Positions 23,892 to 32,049 of a stretch of DNA of 64,000 nt are shown in pieces. The notes under the pieces are model-generated. The model did not search any database. It saw only the letters and a program-made list of their open reading frames with translations, and was not told the origin of the DNA. Origin of the DNA: Amaricoccus sp003258405 (lineage in GTDB: Bacteria; Pseudomonadota; Alphaproteobacteria; Rhodobacterales; Rhodobacteraceae); assembly GCF_043226085.1 (NCBI RefSeq), contig NZ_CP171225.1:2914001-2978000 (forward strand). Direction: 5' to 3'. How positions within the stretch are numbered: position 1 is the stretch's first letter; the number at the start of each line of letters is the position of its first letter. Position numbers and translations under genes: made by a program.

Positions 23892-26132
23892 TCAAGCCCC
23901 GGTTGCAGCCGACCCCGGCTTGCTGCCCGCCTCGCCCCTCGCTGCCGGGATGGCGGCAAGGCTGTTGGGCAGCGTCGCGCTGAGCGCGAGCGTGCCTTCG
24001 GCGGCAGAGACGGCAAGCGCGCCGCCACCCGCCGCGACGATCCGCCGTGCGATCGCGATGCTCGGGGCATCGTCGCGCAGGGCGGTCTCGCCGATGCTTG
24101 CCTCGACGGTCAGGCGGTGGGTGGTCTCGTCGGAGGCCAGCGTGATCCGCACCGTCGAGCCCTTGTGTGCCTCGTCGGCCACGGCGAGCCCCAGGGCCAT
24201 CGCGGCGCTGCGCATCCGGGCGCTCCAGCGCACGGCGGTCTCGGGCACTTCGAGGGTCAGGCCACGCTCGGCGAGCGCGGTCGCCAGCGCCGGGAGCGGC
24301 GCGCTTCCGGCGATCTGGCGGGCGCGCGCGATCTTGCGGGTCTCGCTCGAACGGGTGAGCCCGTCCTTGAGGCCCTGGAGCGCGGCATTGAGGCCCTTGA
24401 AGGCTTCGGCACCCTGCGCGGCGGGAATCGCCGACATCACCTGCTTCATCGCCGATTCCACCGGAATCCGGATCTGTTCCAGCGCGAATTCGGCGAGCAT
24501 GTCATCGCCCTCACCCTCGGAGCCGTCGTGGGCGGCCTGAAGCGAAAGGTCGCGGAAGACGACGAGCGCGGAGGCGTCGGGCAGCGGGGCGACGAGGATC
24601 TGGAGCCTGCGGCCGTCGAGCCGGTCGACGGCCTCGCTCCAGGTCGTGCGCGTCTCGGACGCGGTCGCGAACTCGGCGAGCTTCGTCCAGACCGGGCTGT
24701 CGGCGCACTTTCCGGCCCAGAGTTCGGCCATGTCGGCGATGGTCGGGCCATTCAGGCCCTGCATCGGATCGAGCCCCCAGAGCGCCTCGAACGCGGTGTT
24801 GACGAAGACGAGCGATCCAGAGGCGTTGAAGACCGCCACCGCCTCGTTGAGCTTGTCGAGCGTCGCCTGGCTGAGTTCGAGCTCGGAGCGGTACTTGCGC
24901 TCGAGCATGATGGTGGCGGAAATGTCCTCGAAGAGGAAGGCGAGCGCGCCCTGCGGATGCGGCCGCCCGGTCACCCGGAAGACCTTGCCCGAAGGAAGCA
25001 TCCAGTTTTCCTCGTAGGTGCCGTGGCGCGCACCTTCTTCGAGCTCGCCGAGCTTGCGGCGCCAGGCGGTGAAATCCTTCTGCTCCGGCATCTGCCGCGT
25101 CTCGCGCAGACGCTCGAGGAAATCGCGCAAGCTCGGCCGACCGGCGAGCCAGACTGCATCGATCTTCACCAGTTCGGTCAGCGCCGGGTTGAAGAGGCCG
25201 AGGCGGCGGTTCTTGTCGAAGACGGCGAGCCCGATCGGGAGGTGCGCGAAAGTCTCGGTGAGGGTCTCGACGAAGCGCCGGAGCGAGGCTTCCGCGGCGA
25301 CCAGCTCGTTCGTGTCCTGGGCATAGCCCAGCCGGTTGCCGGCCTCCTCGATCTCGCTCACTTCATACCACTGCGGCTCGGTGTCGAGAGGGGAGGCGAC
25401 GAGCATGCGGCTGCGGGCCTCCGCGCCGCGCGAGGTCAACGGTACGGATTCGATGACGTGGCTGAAGGCATTGGCGACCCGGTGGCTTGGCAATCCGCCG
25501 GCATTCGGATCGAAGCGTTCGCGATAAGGGGCATTGGCCCAGGCGATCTGGTCGTCGGGCGTGAGGTTCCAGGCAAGAATCGGGGCGCGGTCGATGACGC
25601 GGCGGAGAAATGCGATCTCGGAGGTTGCGCGTTCGAGGGAAAGCCGGGCGTCCTGAAGGGCGCGGGCATCCTCGCTTGCCGGCCGGATCGAGAGGATTGC
25701 CGCGTTTCCGCGCGGCTCGCCAAGGATTTCGGCAGCCGTGCCGTCGCCGCGGGGGCAATGGTGCCGGAAGCCGATCCCATCGACCACGAGCGCGTCGATG
25801 TCACGGTGGATCGAGGGGCAGTCGGTCTCGAGGTGCTGCTTCAGGGCGCTGAGCGGTGATGTGCCGCGTCCGAGGCCGTCGAGAAGCGCACGCGCCGAAC
25901 CCGTCAGCGCCTTCACGCTGCCTCCGTTGATGAGGAAATCGCAGGTTTCGGCCTCTCCGCCTGACGCGGCAACCCGCGCGCCCTGATGCGGGGCGGCAAG
26001 CCGCGGTGCGACGAAGATGATGAGCGCCAGCGTCGCAATCGCGCTGACGAGCGCGGCAAGCAACGTCTCCGGCTGCTGTTGCAGCAGCGCGATCGGCGGC
26101 AGATCGGTGAAAGAGATTCCAGTGAGATTCAT
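23892..26132 (-). CDS. PAS-domain membrane histidine-kinase-like protein, DivL-like, with degenerate catalytic core
   Basis: The 746-residue product has one N-terminal transmembrane helix (about residues 21-43), a region of unknown fold, then three PAS-like segments at about 170-290, 290-410 and 415-520. A dimerisation helix and a C-terminal ATPase-like domain follow. The H-box position reads FALEQIRIPVESAMKQV with no phosphoacceptor His. The ATPase part lacks a normal N-box Asn and the DxGxG box. It matches DivL in being a pseudokinase upstream of tsaE, a place I recall for divL in related genomes. DivL controls the CckA-ChpT-CtrA relay. The DivL name rests on architecture and synteny only. 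Confidence 0.6.
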   Translation of the reverse strand: MNLTGISFTDLPPIALLQQQPETLLAALVSAIATLALIIFVAPRLAAPHQGARVAASGGEAETCDFLINGGSVKALTGSARALLDGLGRGTSPLSALKQHLETDCPSIHRDIDALVVDGIGFRHHCPRGDGTAAEILGEPRGNAAILSIRPASEDARALQDARLSLERATSEIAFLRRVIDRAPILAWNLTPDDQIAWANAPYRERFDPNAGGLPSHRVANAFSHVIESVPLTSRGAEARSRMLVASPLDTEPQWYEVSEIEEAGNRLGYAQDTNELVAAEASLRRFVETLTETFAHLPIGLAVFDKNRRLGLFNPALTELVKIDAVWLAGRPSLRDFLERLRETRQMPEQKDFTAWRRKLGELEEGARHGTYEENWMLPSGKVFRVTGRPHPQGALAFLFEDISATIMLERKYRSELELSQATLDKLNEAVAVFNASGSLVFVNTAFEALWGLDPMQGLNGPTIADMAELWAGKCADSPVWTKLAEFATASETRTTWSEAVDRLDGRRLQILVAPLPDASALVVFRDLSLQAAHDGSEGEGDDMLAEFALEQIRIPVESAMKQVMSAIPAAQGAEAFKGLNAALQGLKDGLTRSSETRKIARARQIAGSAPLPALATALAERGLTLEVPETAVRWSARMRSAAMALGLAVADEAHKGSTVRITLASDETTHRLTVEASIGETALRDDAPSIAIARRIVAAGGGALAVSAAEGTLALSATLPNSLAAIPAARGEAGSKPGSAATGA

Positions 26133-26178
26133 GCAAGGCGCACCCGGTTACGCGATGTCCGATCAAAGGCGACAAGGC

Positions 26179-26193
26179 TTAATGAAGGCTTAA
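26179..26193. promoter_or_regulatory. Consensus CtrA-type box TTAA-N7-TTAA
   Basis: TTAA at 26179-26182 and TTAA at 26190-26193 are exactly 7 nt apart, the CtrA full-site spacing. It lies in the divergent gap, 47 nt upstream of the DivL-like start and about 94 nt upstream of the SCO1-like start. In a GC-rich genome the motif is uncommon by chance, but no binding is shown. Confidence 0.45.
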
Positions 26194-26286
26194 ATGCTAC
26201 CGGAACGTGCGGCACCCCACCTTGTGGTTGTCCTGCTCGCCATGCCAAGGGGGCCGGCGTATGTTGAAAAAGGAGGGCTCGGCTGC

Positions 26287-26910
26287 ATGACCCGAATCCT
26301 GGCGTTCTTTTCCCTGGCGGCAGTTCTGCTCGGCCTGGCGCTTGGCGGGTTCATCGTCATGCGCACGGCTGACCGCGACCGGTTTGCCGCCTGCAGGGAC
26401 GGGGCGATTGCTTCCGGCGAGACGGCGGGCATTGGCGGGCCGTTCTCGCTCGTCGATGCGACGGGCGCACGGGTGAGTGAGCGGGAGGCGATCACGAAGC
26501 TGACGCTCGTCTATTTCGGCTACACGTTCTGCCCGGATTTCTGCCCCAATAATCTCTCGAGGAACGCCATTGTCGCGGAGTTGCTGGCCGAGCGCGGGGT
26601 GGAGGTGGACAATGTGTTCATCTCGATCGATCCGGAGCGGGACACGCCCGAGCAGGTCGGGGATTTTACGGCCGCGATCGATCCCGCCATTCGCGGCCTG
26701 ACCGGCACGAAGCGGGAGGTCGCGGCGGCGGCGAGTGCGTATCGGATCTATTTCCGCAAGGCCGAAGGGGATGATGAGTTCTATCTCATGGACCATTCAA
26801 CCTTCACCTACCTGATGGATCCGGAGCGGGGGTTTCTCGACTTCTTTGCCTCCGATGTTCCGGCCGGGCAGATGGCCGAACGCATCGGCTGTTTCGCCTC
26901 TAAGTTGTAG
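26287..26910 (+). CDS. SCO1/SenC-family copper protein
   Basis: The 207-residue protein has an N-terminal membrane anchor (residues 4-23) and the thioredoxin-like SCO fold, with the copper-binding CPDFCP (Cys82, Cys86) and the distal His170 in MDHSTFTYLMD. SCO proteins deliver copper to the CuA site of cytochrome c oxidase from the periplasmic face. The start at 26287 gives a clean anchor and has AGGAGG 10 nt upstream. No cox genes lie in the window. Confidence 0.93.
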   Translation: MTRILAFFSLAAVLLGLALGGFIVMRTADRDRFAACRDGAIASGETAGIGGPFSLVDATGARVSEREAITKLTLVYFGYTFCPDFCPNNLSRNAIVAELLAERGVEVDNVFISIDPERDTPEQVGDFTAAIDPAIRGLTGTKREVAAAASAYRIYFRKAEGDDEFYLMDHSTFTYLMDPERGFLDFFASDVPAGQMAERIGCFASKL

Positions 26911-26919
26911 TTCGGCACT

Positions 26920-26948
26920 TTGGAAGCCGGATCGGCGTTGAAGATAAT
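26920..26948 (+). promoter_or_regulatory. Putative promoter of the FkbM methyltransferase gene
   Basis: TTGGAA (26920-26925) and GATAAT (26943-26948) are 17 nt apart, about 85 nt upstream of the chosen start at 27033. Confidence 0.5.
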
Positions 26949-27032
26949 TCCATTCCCGGTCTGTGCATTAACGTTCTGGTGGCAAATTTTCGCTTACGTC
27001 CCGGAAGGTTGCACCTGCCGGGAAATTTTCTC

Positions 27033-27764
27033 ATGGCTCATACCGCCGCACTGGACTTCTCGCCCGAGGATTGTCTCGAGGTCGCCGGGGTAAGTGTGCC
27101 GCTGGATCCGAACGTCATCACACCCGCGATCCATGAGGCCATGCTGGACGGCGCGTTCGAGGCCGAGGAATCGGCCCAGATCCCGCGGATCGTCCGGCCG
27201 GGGGACCGCGTGCTCGAGATCGGGGCGGGGATCGGGTTCATCTCGACGCTGCTCTCGCGGGAGGAGAGGGTCGAGGCGGTGATCGCGGTCGAGGCCAATC
27301 CGCTGCTGATGGGCTACATGGCCCGGCTGCACGAGAAGAACGGGGTCAGCAAGGTCCGGCGGCTCAATGCGGTGCTCGGCAACGGGCTCGAGACCTCGGC
27401 GACCTTCTACCTGCGCCAGGATTTCTGGATGGGCTCGCTGATGCCCCGGCCGAACCCCTATTATGCGACCGTCGAGGTTCCAACGCTCGGGCTCGACCGG
27501 CTGCTGGCGGAGGAGCGGGTGAGCCTTGTGGTCTGCGATGTGGAGGGGGCGGAAACCTTCCTGTTCCATGGGGCGGACCTCTCGGGGGTCGATCGGATCT
27601 TCGTCGAGCTCCACGATCATGTGACCGGCCTTTCCGGCGTCGGGCGGATCTTCTCGACGCTCGCCCAGATGGGCTTCATCTATGATCCGCGGCATTCCAC
27701 CGGCAGCGTCGTGCTGTTCCAGAAGGTCGGCTCGGAGGATATCGTGCGGCCGTATGGGGCGTGA
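27033..27764 (+). CDS. FkbM-family methyltransferase
   Basis: The 243-residue protein has SAM-binding motif I RVLEIGAGIGFISTLLS, then VIAVEANPLLM, and the FkbM-type segments VCDVEGAETFLFHG and DRIFVELHDHVTG. FkbM enzymes methylate hydroxyl groups, often on sugars or polyketides. No glycosyltransferase or polyketide cluster is nearby, so the substrate is unknown. The ATG at 27033 has GGGAAA upstream; a GTG at 26979 would add 18 residues of unlikely sequence. The stop codon is embedded in the repeat element at 27761. Confidence 0.88.
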   Translation: MAHTAALDFSPEDCLEVAGVSVPLDPNVITPAIHEAMLDGAFEAEESAQIPRIVRPGDRVLEIGAGIGFISTLLSREERVEAVIAVEANPLLMGYMARLHEKNGVSKVRRLNAVLGNGLETSATFYLRQDFWMGSLMPRPNPYYATVEVPTLGLDRLLAEERVSLVVCDVEGAETFLFHGADLSGVDRIFVELHDHVTGLSGVGRIFSTLAQMGFIYDPRHSTGSVVLFQKVGSEDIVRPYGA

Positions 27765-27842
27765 AAATCGGCCTTTTCACCGTGAAAATCAAACTAACAT
27801 ATTGATATTGTTGTTAATTGTTCTTAACAAATCATGAATGGC
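27761..27842 (+). repeat. Copy A of an 82-nt intergenic element with alternating GTGAAAA half-sites
   Basis: GTGAAAA (27761-27767), TTTTCAC (27774-27780) and GTGAAAA (27782-27788) alternate in orientation with 6-nt and 1-nt spacers. The element ends in TTAACAAATCATGAATGGC at 27824-27842. A second copy at 62853-62934 has the same head, the same tail with one change, and the same total length. The middle of about 33 nt is AT-rich and differs between copies. Within copy A, GTTAA and TTAAC form a further inverted pair with a 6-nt spacer. It could be a dispersed repeat or a shared operator-promoter. Confidence 0.75.
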
Positions 27843-27983
27843 AAGGGTCCGCGCCGTAGCGGGCATCGGCGGATTTCGGCGCGGTGGGGCAAGTCGCCAC
27901 AGCGCATCGCTTTGCGGCGGGAAAATTCGGTGGGAGAGTTCATCCGCCGGCGCGTTTGGCCGGTTTCGCTCCGGGCGGACAGG

Positions 27984-28691
27984 ATGGCCATGCGGATCAA
28001 TCATCGCACCCTTTCGCTTACCCCCGAACTCGTGGCGCTGGTGGAACGGATCGAGCCCGATCCGGGCCCGGAGCCCGGCAGCACAGAACACAGTGCGGCG
28101 GATTTCGCGGCGCTGGCCGCGGCGCTGCTGGCGGAGTACCGGCCCGAGCGTCTCTGCGTCTTTGCCTATGGCTCGCTGATCTGGAGCCCGGAATTCGAGC
28201 ATGAGGCGATGGAGCCCGCGGTTGCTTCCGGCTGGCATCGCGCCTTCTGCCTCCATCTCACCCGCTGGCGCGGCACGCGGGAGGTGCCGGCGCTGATGAT
28301 GGCGCTCGACCGGGGCGGCTCCTGCGAGGGCATTCTCTACGAGCTTCCGGCGGGTGGGCTCGAGGCGCAGGTCGTCCGGCTGCTCGAGCGGGAGATCGAC
28401 GGCAACCCGCCGACGAACGTGCCGCGCTGGATCTGGGTGCAGACGGCGGCGGGGCGACGGCGGGCGCTGACCTTCGTTGCGGCGAAGGATGGCCCGGCCT
28501 ATGCGGGCAGGCTCCCGCTTGAGACGGTCGCGGGGATCACCGCGCGCGCCGCCGGGCACTGGGGTTCCGCCGCGATCTATCTCCAGCGCACGGTCGAGAA
28601 GCTCGAGGAGCATGGCATCCGCGACCGCAACCTCTGGAAGCTCCAGGCCCTCGTGGCCGCGGAGATCCGGGCGGGGGCGGAGGGCAGGTGA
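27984..28691 (+). CDS. ChaC-like gamma-glutamylcyclotransferase
   Basis: The 235-residue protein has the cyclotransferase signature LCVFAYGSLIWSPEFE, GWHRAFCLHLTRWRG and SCEGILYELPAG, as in ChaC glutathione-specific gamma-glutamylcyclotransferases, which cleave glutathione to 5-oxoproline and Cys-Gly. The frame is open back to an ATG at 27834 inside the repeat element, which would add 50 basic residues unlike the family. The ATG at 27984 or 27990 (AGGA upstream of the latter) fits better. Transcription may start in the repeat element. Confidence 0.88.
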   Translation: MAMRINHRTLSLTPELVALVERIEPDPGPEPGSTEHSAADFAALAAALLAEYRPERLCVFAYGSLIWSPEFEHEAMEPAVASGWHRAFCLHLTRWRGTREVPALMMALDRGGSCEGILYELPAGGLEAQVVRLLEREIDGNPPTNVPRWIWVQTAAGRRRALTFVAAKDGPAYAGRLPLETVAGITARAAGHWGSAAIYLQRTVEKLEEHGIRDRNLWKLQALVAAEIRAGAEGR

Positions 28692-28838
28692 AGGGCGGTA
28701 CATCCTCCTGAGGGTCTTCCGGGGCCCGTCGGGCGGGCGGATCCTTGCCGTAACACGCATCACGATCGGAGAATGCCGCGCGGTTACATGCCGCGAGGTG
28801 TGTCGTGGCCTGAGATCCTGGTAAATATTCCGGAAGTA

Positions 28839-28867
28839 TTGCGAAAATTACTTCAAAATAGTATGAT
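28839..28867 (+). promoter_or_regulatory. Strong putative promoter of the secreted-protein gene
   Basis: TTGCGA (28839-28844) and TATGAT (28862-28867) are 17 nt apart in a locally AT-rich stretch, about 71 nt upstream of the gene at 28939. The -10 hexamer differs from consensus at one base. Confidence 0.65.
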
Positions 28868-28938
28868 CTGAAATGCTGCCGCCGTCGTGCGGTTGATTTC
28901 GATGGCGATAGCGTCGACTTGGAAAGGAAGACGTAGCC

Positions 28939-29481
28939 ATGAAATACTCACTGATTTCTGCAAGTGTCGGAGCCTGTATTCTGCTTGCGTCGTCGAGTGT
29001 GGTGCGGGCAGACGAGTCATCCGCCGAAGATCTCATGCAGCGCCTCGAGGGGGTTGCGCCCGCTGCGGTGCTTGGGAATGCGACGCTCCTGAATATCTCG
29101 GCGGAGGGCGAGGTCACGTCGCTCCGCGAGGGCAGCAACGGCTGGACCTGCATGTATCCGGGCACCGACCCGATGTGTGCCGACGCCGGCGCCATGGCGT
29201 TCCTGCAGGCCTGGATGAGCCGGGAAGACCCGCCGCAGGATGCGCTCGGTTTCGTCTACATGCTCCTGGGGGATCAGGGCGCGAGCAATACCGACCCGTT
29301 TGCCTCCGGCGAGACCGCGGACAACCAGTGGGTGGTCGCGGGGCCGCATGTGATGATCGTCGGGGCCAATGCGAAACCGATGCTCGAGAGCTATCCGCAG
29401 GAGGCGCCCAACCCGCCGGATCAGCCGTGGGTCATGTGGCCGGGAACGCCCTATGCCCATCTCATGATCCCGACGAAGTGA
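28939..29481 (+). CDS. Secreted protein of unknown function
   Basis: The 180-residue product starts with a Sec signal peptide (MKYSLISASVGACILLASSS, cleavage likely after VRA at residue 24). The mature part contains ILNISAEGEV-like text (actually LLNISAEGEVTSLREGSNGW), TCMYPGTDPMC with two Cys, and a C-terminal VMWPGTPYAHLMIP. It has no recognised catalytic motif; Trp, Pro and Met are frequent. AGGAAG lies upstream of the ATG. It stands alone with its own promoter, and its function cannot be assigned from sequence. Confidence 0.85.
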   Translation: MKYSLISASVGACILLASSSVVRADESSAEDLMQRLEGVAPAAVLGNATLLNISAEGEVTSLREGSNGWTCMYPGTDPMCADAGAMAFLQAWMSREDPPQDALGFVYMLLGDQGASNTDPFASGETADNQWVVAGPHVMIVGANAKPMLESYPQEAPNPPDQPWVMWPGTPYAHLMIPTK

Positions 29482-29611
29482 TGCCGCGCATGCGGGTCGG
29501 GAGAGGCAGGGGCCTCCGCTTCGGGCGCCCCGCCGACGGTCCGGGGGCGCGGGCGGCGTGATCCGTCCCGCCGGGGGCCGAGCGCCCCAAGCGTGCGGTT
29601 GCCGAATCCGC

Positions 29612-29640
29612 TTGCATCCCGGCCGGGGCGGGCCTATATG
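29612..29640 (+). promoter_or_regulatory. Putative rimP-nusA-infB operon promoter
   Basis: TTGCAT (29612-29617) and TATATG (29635-29640) are 17 nt apart. Transcription from here would give a leader of about 90 nt containing the hairpin at 29697-29719. Confidence 0.65.
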
Positions 29641-29696
29641 AGCGCTCAATAGCGGCGGGCTGGACGGAAGATCTGGCCCACCACCGAAACTTTGCG

Positions 29697-29719
29697 ACGG
29701 GCCGCTGGCCCGTTTTTTT
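29697..29719 (+). terminator. Attenuator-like terminator in the rimP leader
   Basis: ACGGGCC and GGCCCGT form a 7-bp stem with a 3-nt loop followed directly by seven T. It lies between the operon promoter and the rimP start, not at a gene end, so it should act as a premature terminator. Terminators in rimP leaders have been described in other bacteria; regulation here is inferred. Confidence 0.75.
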
Positions 29720-29737
29720 GTTGCATGGGAGACCCCT

Positions 29738-30349
29738 TTGGCCGATCTGATCGCCAAGGCCGCCATAGACCGGCGTCTGGCCGGCATCGTCACGCCGACC
29801 ATCGAGGGGCTCGGCTTCGAGCTCGTGCGCCTGCGCCTGATGTCGGGCAAGAAGACGACGCTCCAGATCATGGCCGAGCGCCCCGAGGGCGGCATCGAGG
29901 TCGAGGATTGCGCGCGGATCAGCCGCGCCGTCTCGGCCGTGCTCGATGTCGAGGATCCGGTGGCCGGAGAGTACAGTCTCGAGGTTTCCTCGCCCGGCAT
30001 CGACCGTCCCTTGACACGGCTCAAGGATTTCGAGCGCTACGACGGCTATGAGGTGAAGATCGAGACCGCCGAGCTCATCGACGGGCGGCGGCGCTTCAAG
30101 GGCATGCTCGAAGGGGTCGAGGACGGCGAGGTGCTGATCGCGATCCAGGAGGGCACGATCGGCCTCGACTTCGACCTGATCGCCGATGCCAAGCTCGTGC
30201 TGACCGACGAGCTCATCGCCGAGAGCCTGGCTGCGCGCAAGGCGCAGGGGTTCGAACCCGAGGATCTCGAGGGCTTCGACGAGATCGAGACTGACGACGA
30301 CACCAGCGCCGATACCGGCACCTCCGATACCGACGAGGAAAGAACATGA
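29738..30349 (+). CDS. rimP: Ribosome maturation factor RimP
   Basis: The 203-residue protein shows RimP features: GFELVRLRLMSGKKTTLQIMAE, EDCARISRAVSAVLDVEDP, and YSLEVSSPGIDRPLT. The tail is acidic and rich in Asp, Thr and Glu. RimP helps mature the 30S subunit. The start is TTG, since no in-frame ATG lies upstream; GGGAG is 6-7 nt before it. The stop overlaps the nusA ATG by 4 nt. Confidence 0.94.
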   Translation: MADLIAKAAIDRRLAGIVTPTIEGLGFELVRLRLMSGKKTTLQIMAERPEGGIEVEDCARISRAVSAVLDVEDPVAGEYSLEVSSPGIDRPLTRLKDFERYDGYEVKIETAELIDGRRRFKGMLEGVEDGEVLIAIQEGTIGLDFDLIADAKLVLTDELIAESLAARKAQGFEPEDLEGFDEIETDDDTSADTGTSDTDEERT

Positions 30350-32025
30350 GCGTGACTTCCGCCAACAGGCTTGAGCTCCTGCAGATCGCCGAAGCGGTCG
30401 CCCGCGAGAAGATGATCGACCCCAGCCTCGTGATCGAGGCGATGGAGGACAGTCTCGGCAAGGCCGCGCGCTCGCGCTATGGCGCCGAATACGACATCCG
30501 CGCGAAGATCGACCGCAAATCGGGCGATCTGGAGATGACGCGCTACCGCCATGTGGTCGAGGAGGTGGAGAACCACTTCACCGAGCTCACGCTCGAGGAT
30601 GCGCGCGAGATCAAGCCGGATGCACAGCTCGGGGACTATCTGACCGATCCGCTGCCGCCGATGGATTTCGGCCGGATCGCGGCGCAGTCGGCGAAGCAGG
30701 TCATCATGCAGAAGGTCCGCGAGGCGGAGCGTCTGCGGCAGTACGAGGAATTCAAGGACCGTCAGGGCGAGATCATCAACGGCATCGTCAAGCGCACGGA
30801 ATACGGCAACGTCATCGTCGATGTCGGCCGGGGCGAGGCGATCCTGCGCCGCGACCAGCTCATCCAGCGCGAGGCCTTCCGCAACGGCGACCGGGTGCGG
30901 GCGCTGATTCGCGACGTGCGTCACGAGACGCGCGGCCCGCAGATCTTCCTCAGCCGCACCGCGCCCGAGTTTCTCGCCGAGCTCTTCAAGATGGAAGTGC
31001 CGGAGATCTACGACGGCATCATCGAGATCAAGGCGGTGGCGCGCGATCCGGGCAGCCGGGCGAAGATGGGCGTCATTTCCTATGACAGCTCGATCGACCC
31101 GGTCGGGGCGTGCGTCGGCATGCGCGGCAGCCGCGTCCAGGCGGTGGTGAACGAGCTTCAGGGCGAGAAGATCGACATCATCCCGTGGAACGGGGATCCG
31201 GCGACCTTCCTCGTCAACGCGCTCCAGCCGGCAGAAGTCTCCAAGGTGGTCTTCGACGACGAGAGCGAGCGGATCGAGGTCGTGGTGCCCGACGAGCAGC
31301 TTTCGCTCGCGATCGGCCGCCGGGGCCAGAACGTGCGGCTTGCGAGCCAGCTCACGGGCTTCGACATCGACATCCTGACGGAAGCGCAGGAGAGCGAGCG
31401 GCGGCAGGCGGAGTTCGCCGAGCGCACGCGGCTCTTCATGGACAGCCTCAACGTCGACGAGATGGTCGCCCAGCTGCTCGTCGCCGAGGGTTTCGCGACG
31501 CTCGAGGAGGTCGCTTACGTCGATCTCGACGAGCTCACCTCGATCGAGGGTTTCGACGAGACCACGGCCGAGGAGCTGCAGGCCCGTGCCCGCGAGAGCC
31601 TCGAGGAGATCAATGCGCGTGCGCTCGAGCGGGCGCGCGAGCTCGGGGTGGCGCAGGATCTCTTCGATTTCGAGGGGCTGACGCCGCAGATGATCGAGGC
31701 GCTGGCCGAGGACGGCGTGAAGACGCTCGAGGATTTCGCCACCTGCGCCGACTGGGAGCTGGCAGGCGGTTACACCACGGTCGACGGCAAGCGGGTGAAG
31801 GACGCCGGTTTGCTCGAGAAGTTCGACATGAGCCTTGCCGAGGCGCGGCATCTCGTCATGAACGCGCGCGTTCAGGCGGGCTGGATCAGTGCCGAGGAGC
31901 TTGCGGCGGAACAGGCGGCCGAAGAGGCCGCTGCGGCGGAGGCGGCGGCCGAGGCTGCTGCCGCGTCGCCCGCCGAGGAGAGCATCGAATCGGTGTTCGG
32001 CACCGGCAGCGCGAGCGAGCGCTAG
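30346..32025 (+). CDS. nusA: Transcription elongation factor NusA
   Basis: This 559-residue protein has the NusA N-terminal RNA-polymerase-binding domain, an S1 domain (GIVKRTEYGNVIVDVGRGEAI region), tandem KH domains (GMRGSRVQAVVNELQGEKID and SLAIGRRGQNVRLASQLTG) and two C-terminal helix-hairpin-helix repeats. The end is Ala/Glu-rich. NusA modulates pausing, termination and antitermination. It overlaps rimP and precedes ylxR and infB in the standard order. Confidence 0.97.
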   Translation: MSVTSANRLELLQIAEAVAREKMIDPSLVIEAMEDSLGKAARSRYGAEYDIRAKIDRKSGDLEMTRYRHVVEEVENHFTELTLEDAREIKPDAQLGDYLTDPLPPMDFGRIAAQSAKQVIMQKVREAERLRQYEEFKDRQGEIINGIVKRTEYGNVIVDVGRGEAILRRDQLIQREAFRNGDRVRALIRDVRHETRGPQIFLSRTAPEFLAELFKMEVPEIYDGIIEIKAVARDPGSRAKMGVISYDSSIDPVGACVGMRGSRVQAVVNELQGEKIDIIPWNGDPATFLVNALQPAEVSKVVFDDESERIEVVVPDEQLSLAIGRRGQNVRLASQLTGFDIDILTEAQESERRQAEFAERTRLFMDSLNVDEMVAQLLVAEGFATLEEVAYVDLDELTSIEGFDETTAEELQARARESLEEINARALERARELGVAQDLFDFEGLTPQMIEALAEDGVKTLEDFATCADWELAGGYTTVDGKRVKDAGLLEKFDMSLAEARHLVMNARVQAGWISAEELAAEQAAEEAAAAEAAAEAAAASPAEESIESVFGTGSASER

Positions 32026-32049
32026 GAGAGCGGAGAGGTCGGAACGAGC

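Noticed and set aside
27814..27827. TTAA-N6-TTAA in copy A of the repeat as a CtrA box
   Set aside because: The spacing is 6 nt, not 7, and copy B lacks the first half. It is better read as an inverted pair.
28830..28846. Palindrome around TTCCGGAA upstream of the secreted-protein gene
   Set aside because: Only the central 8 nt are symmetric, and it falls largely upstream of and across the -35 region; too short to call an operator.
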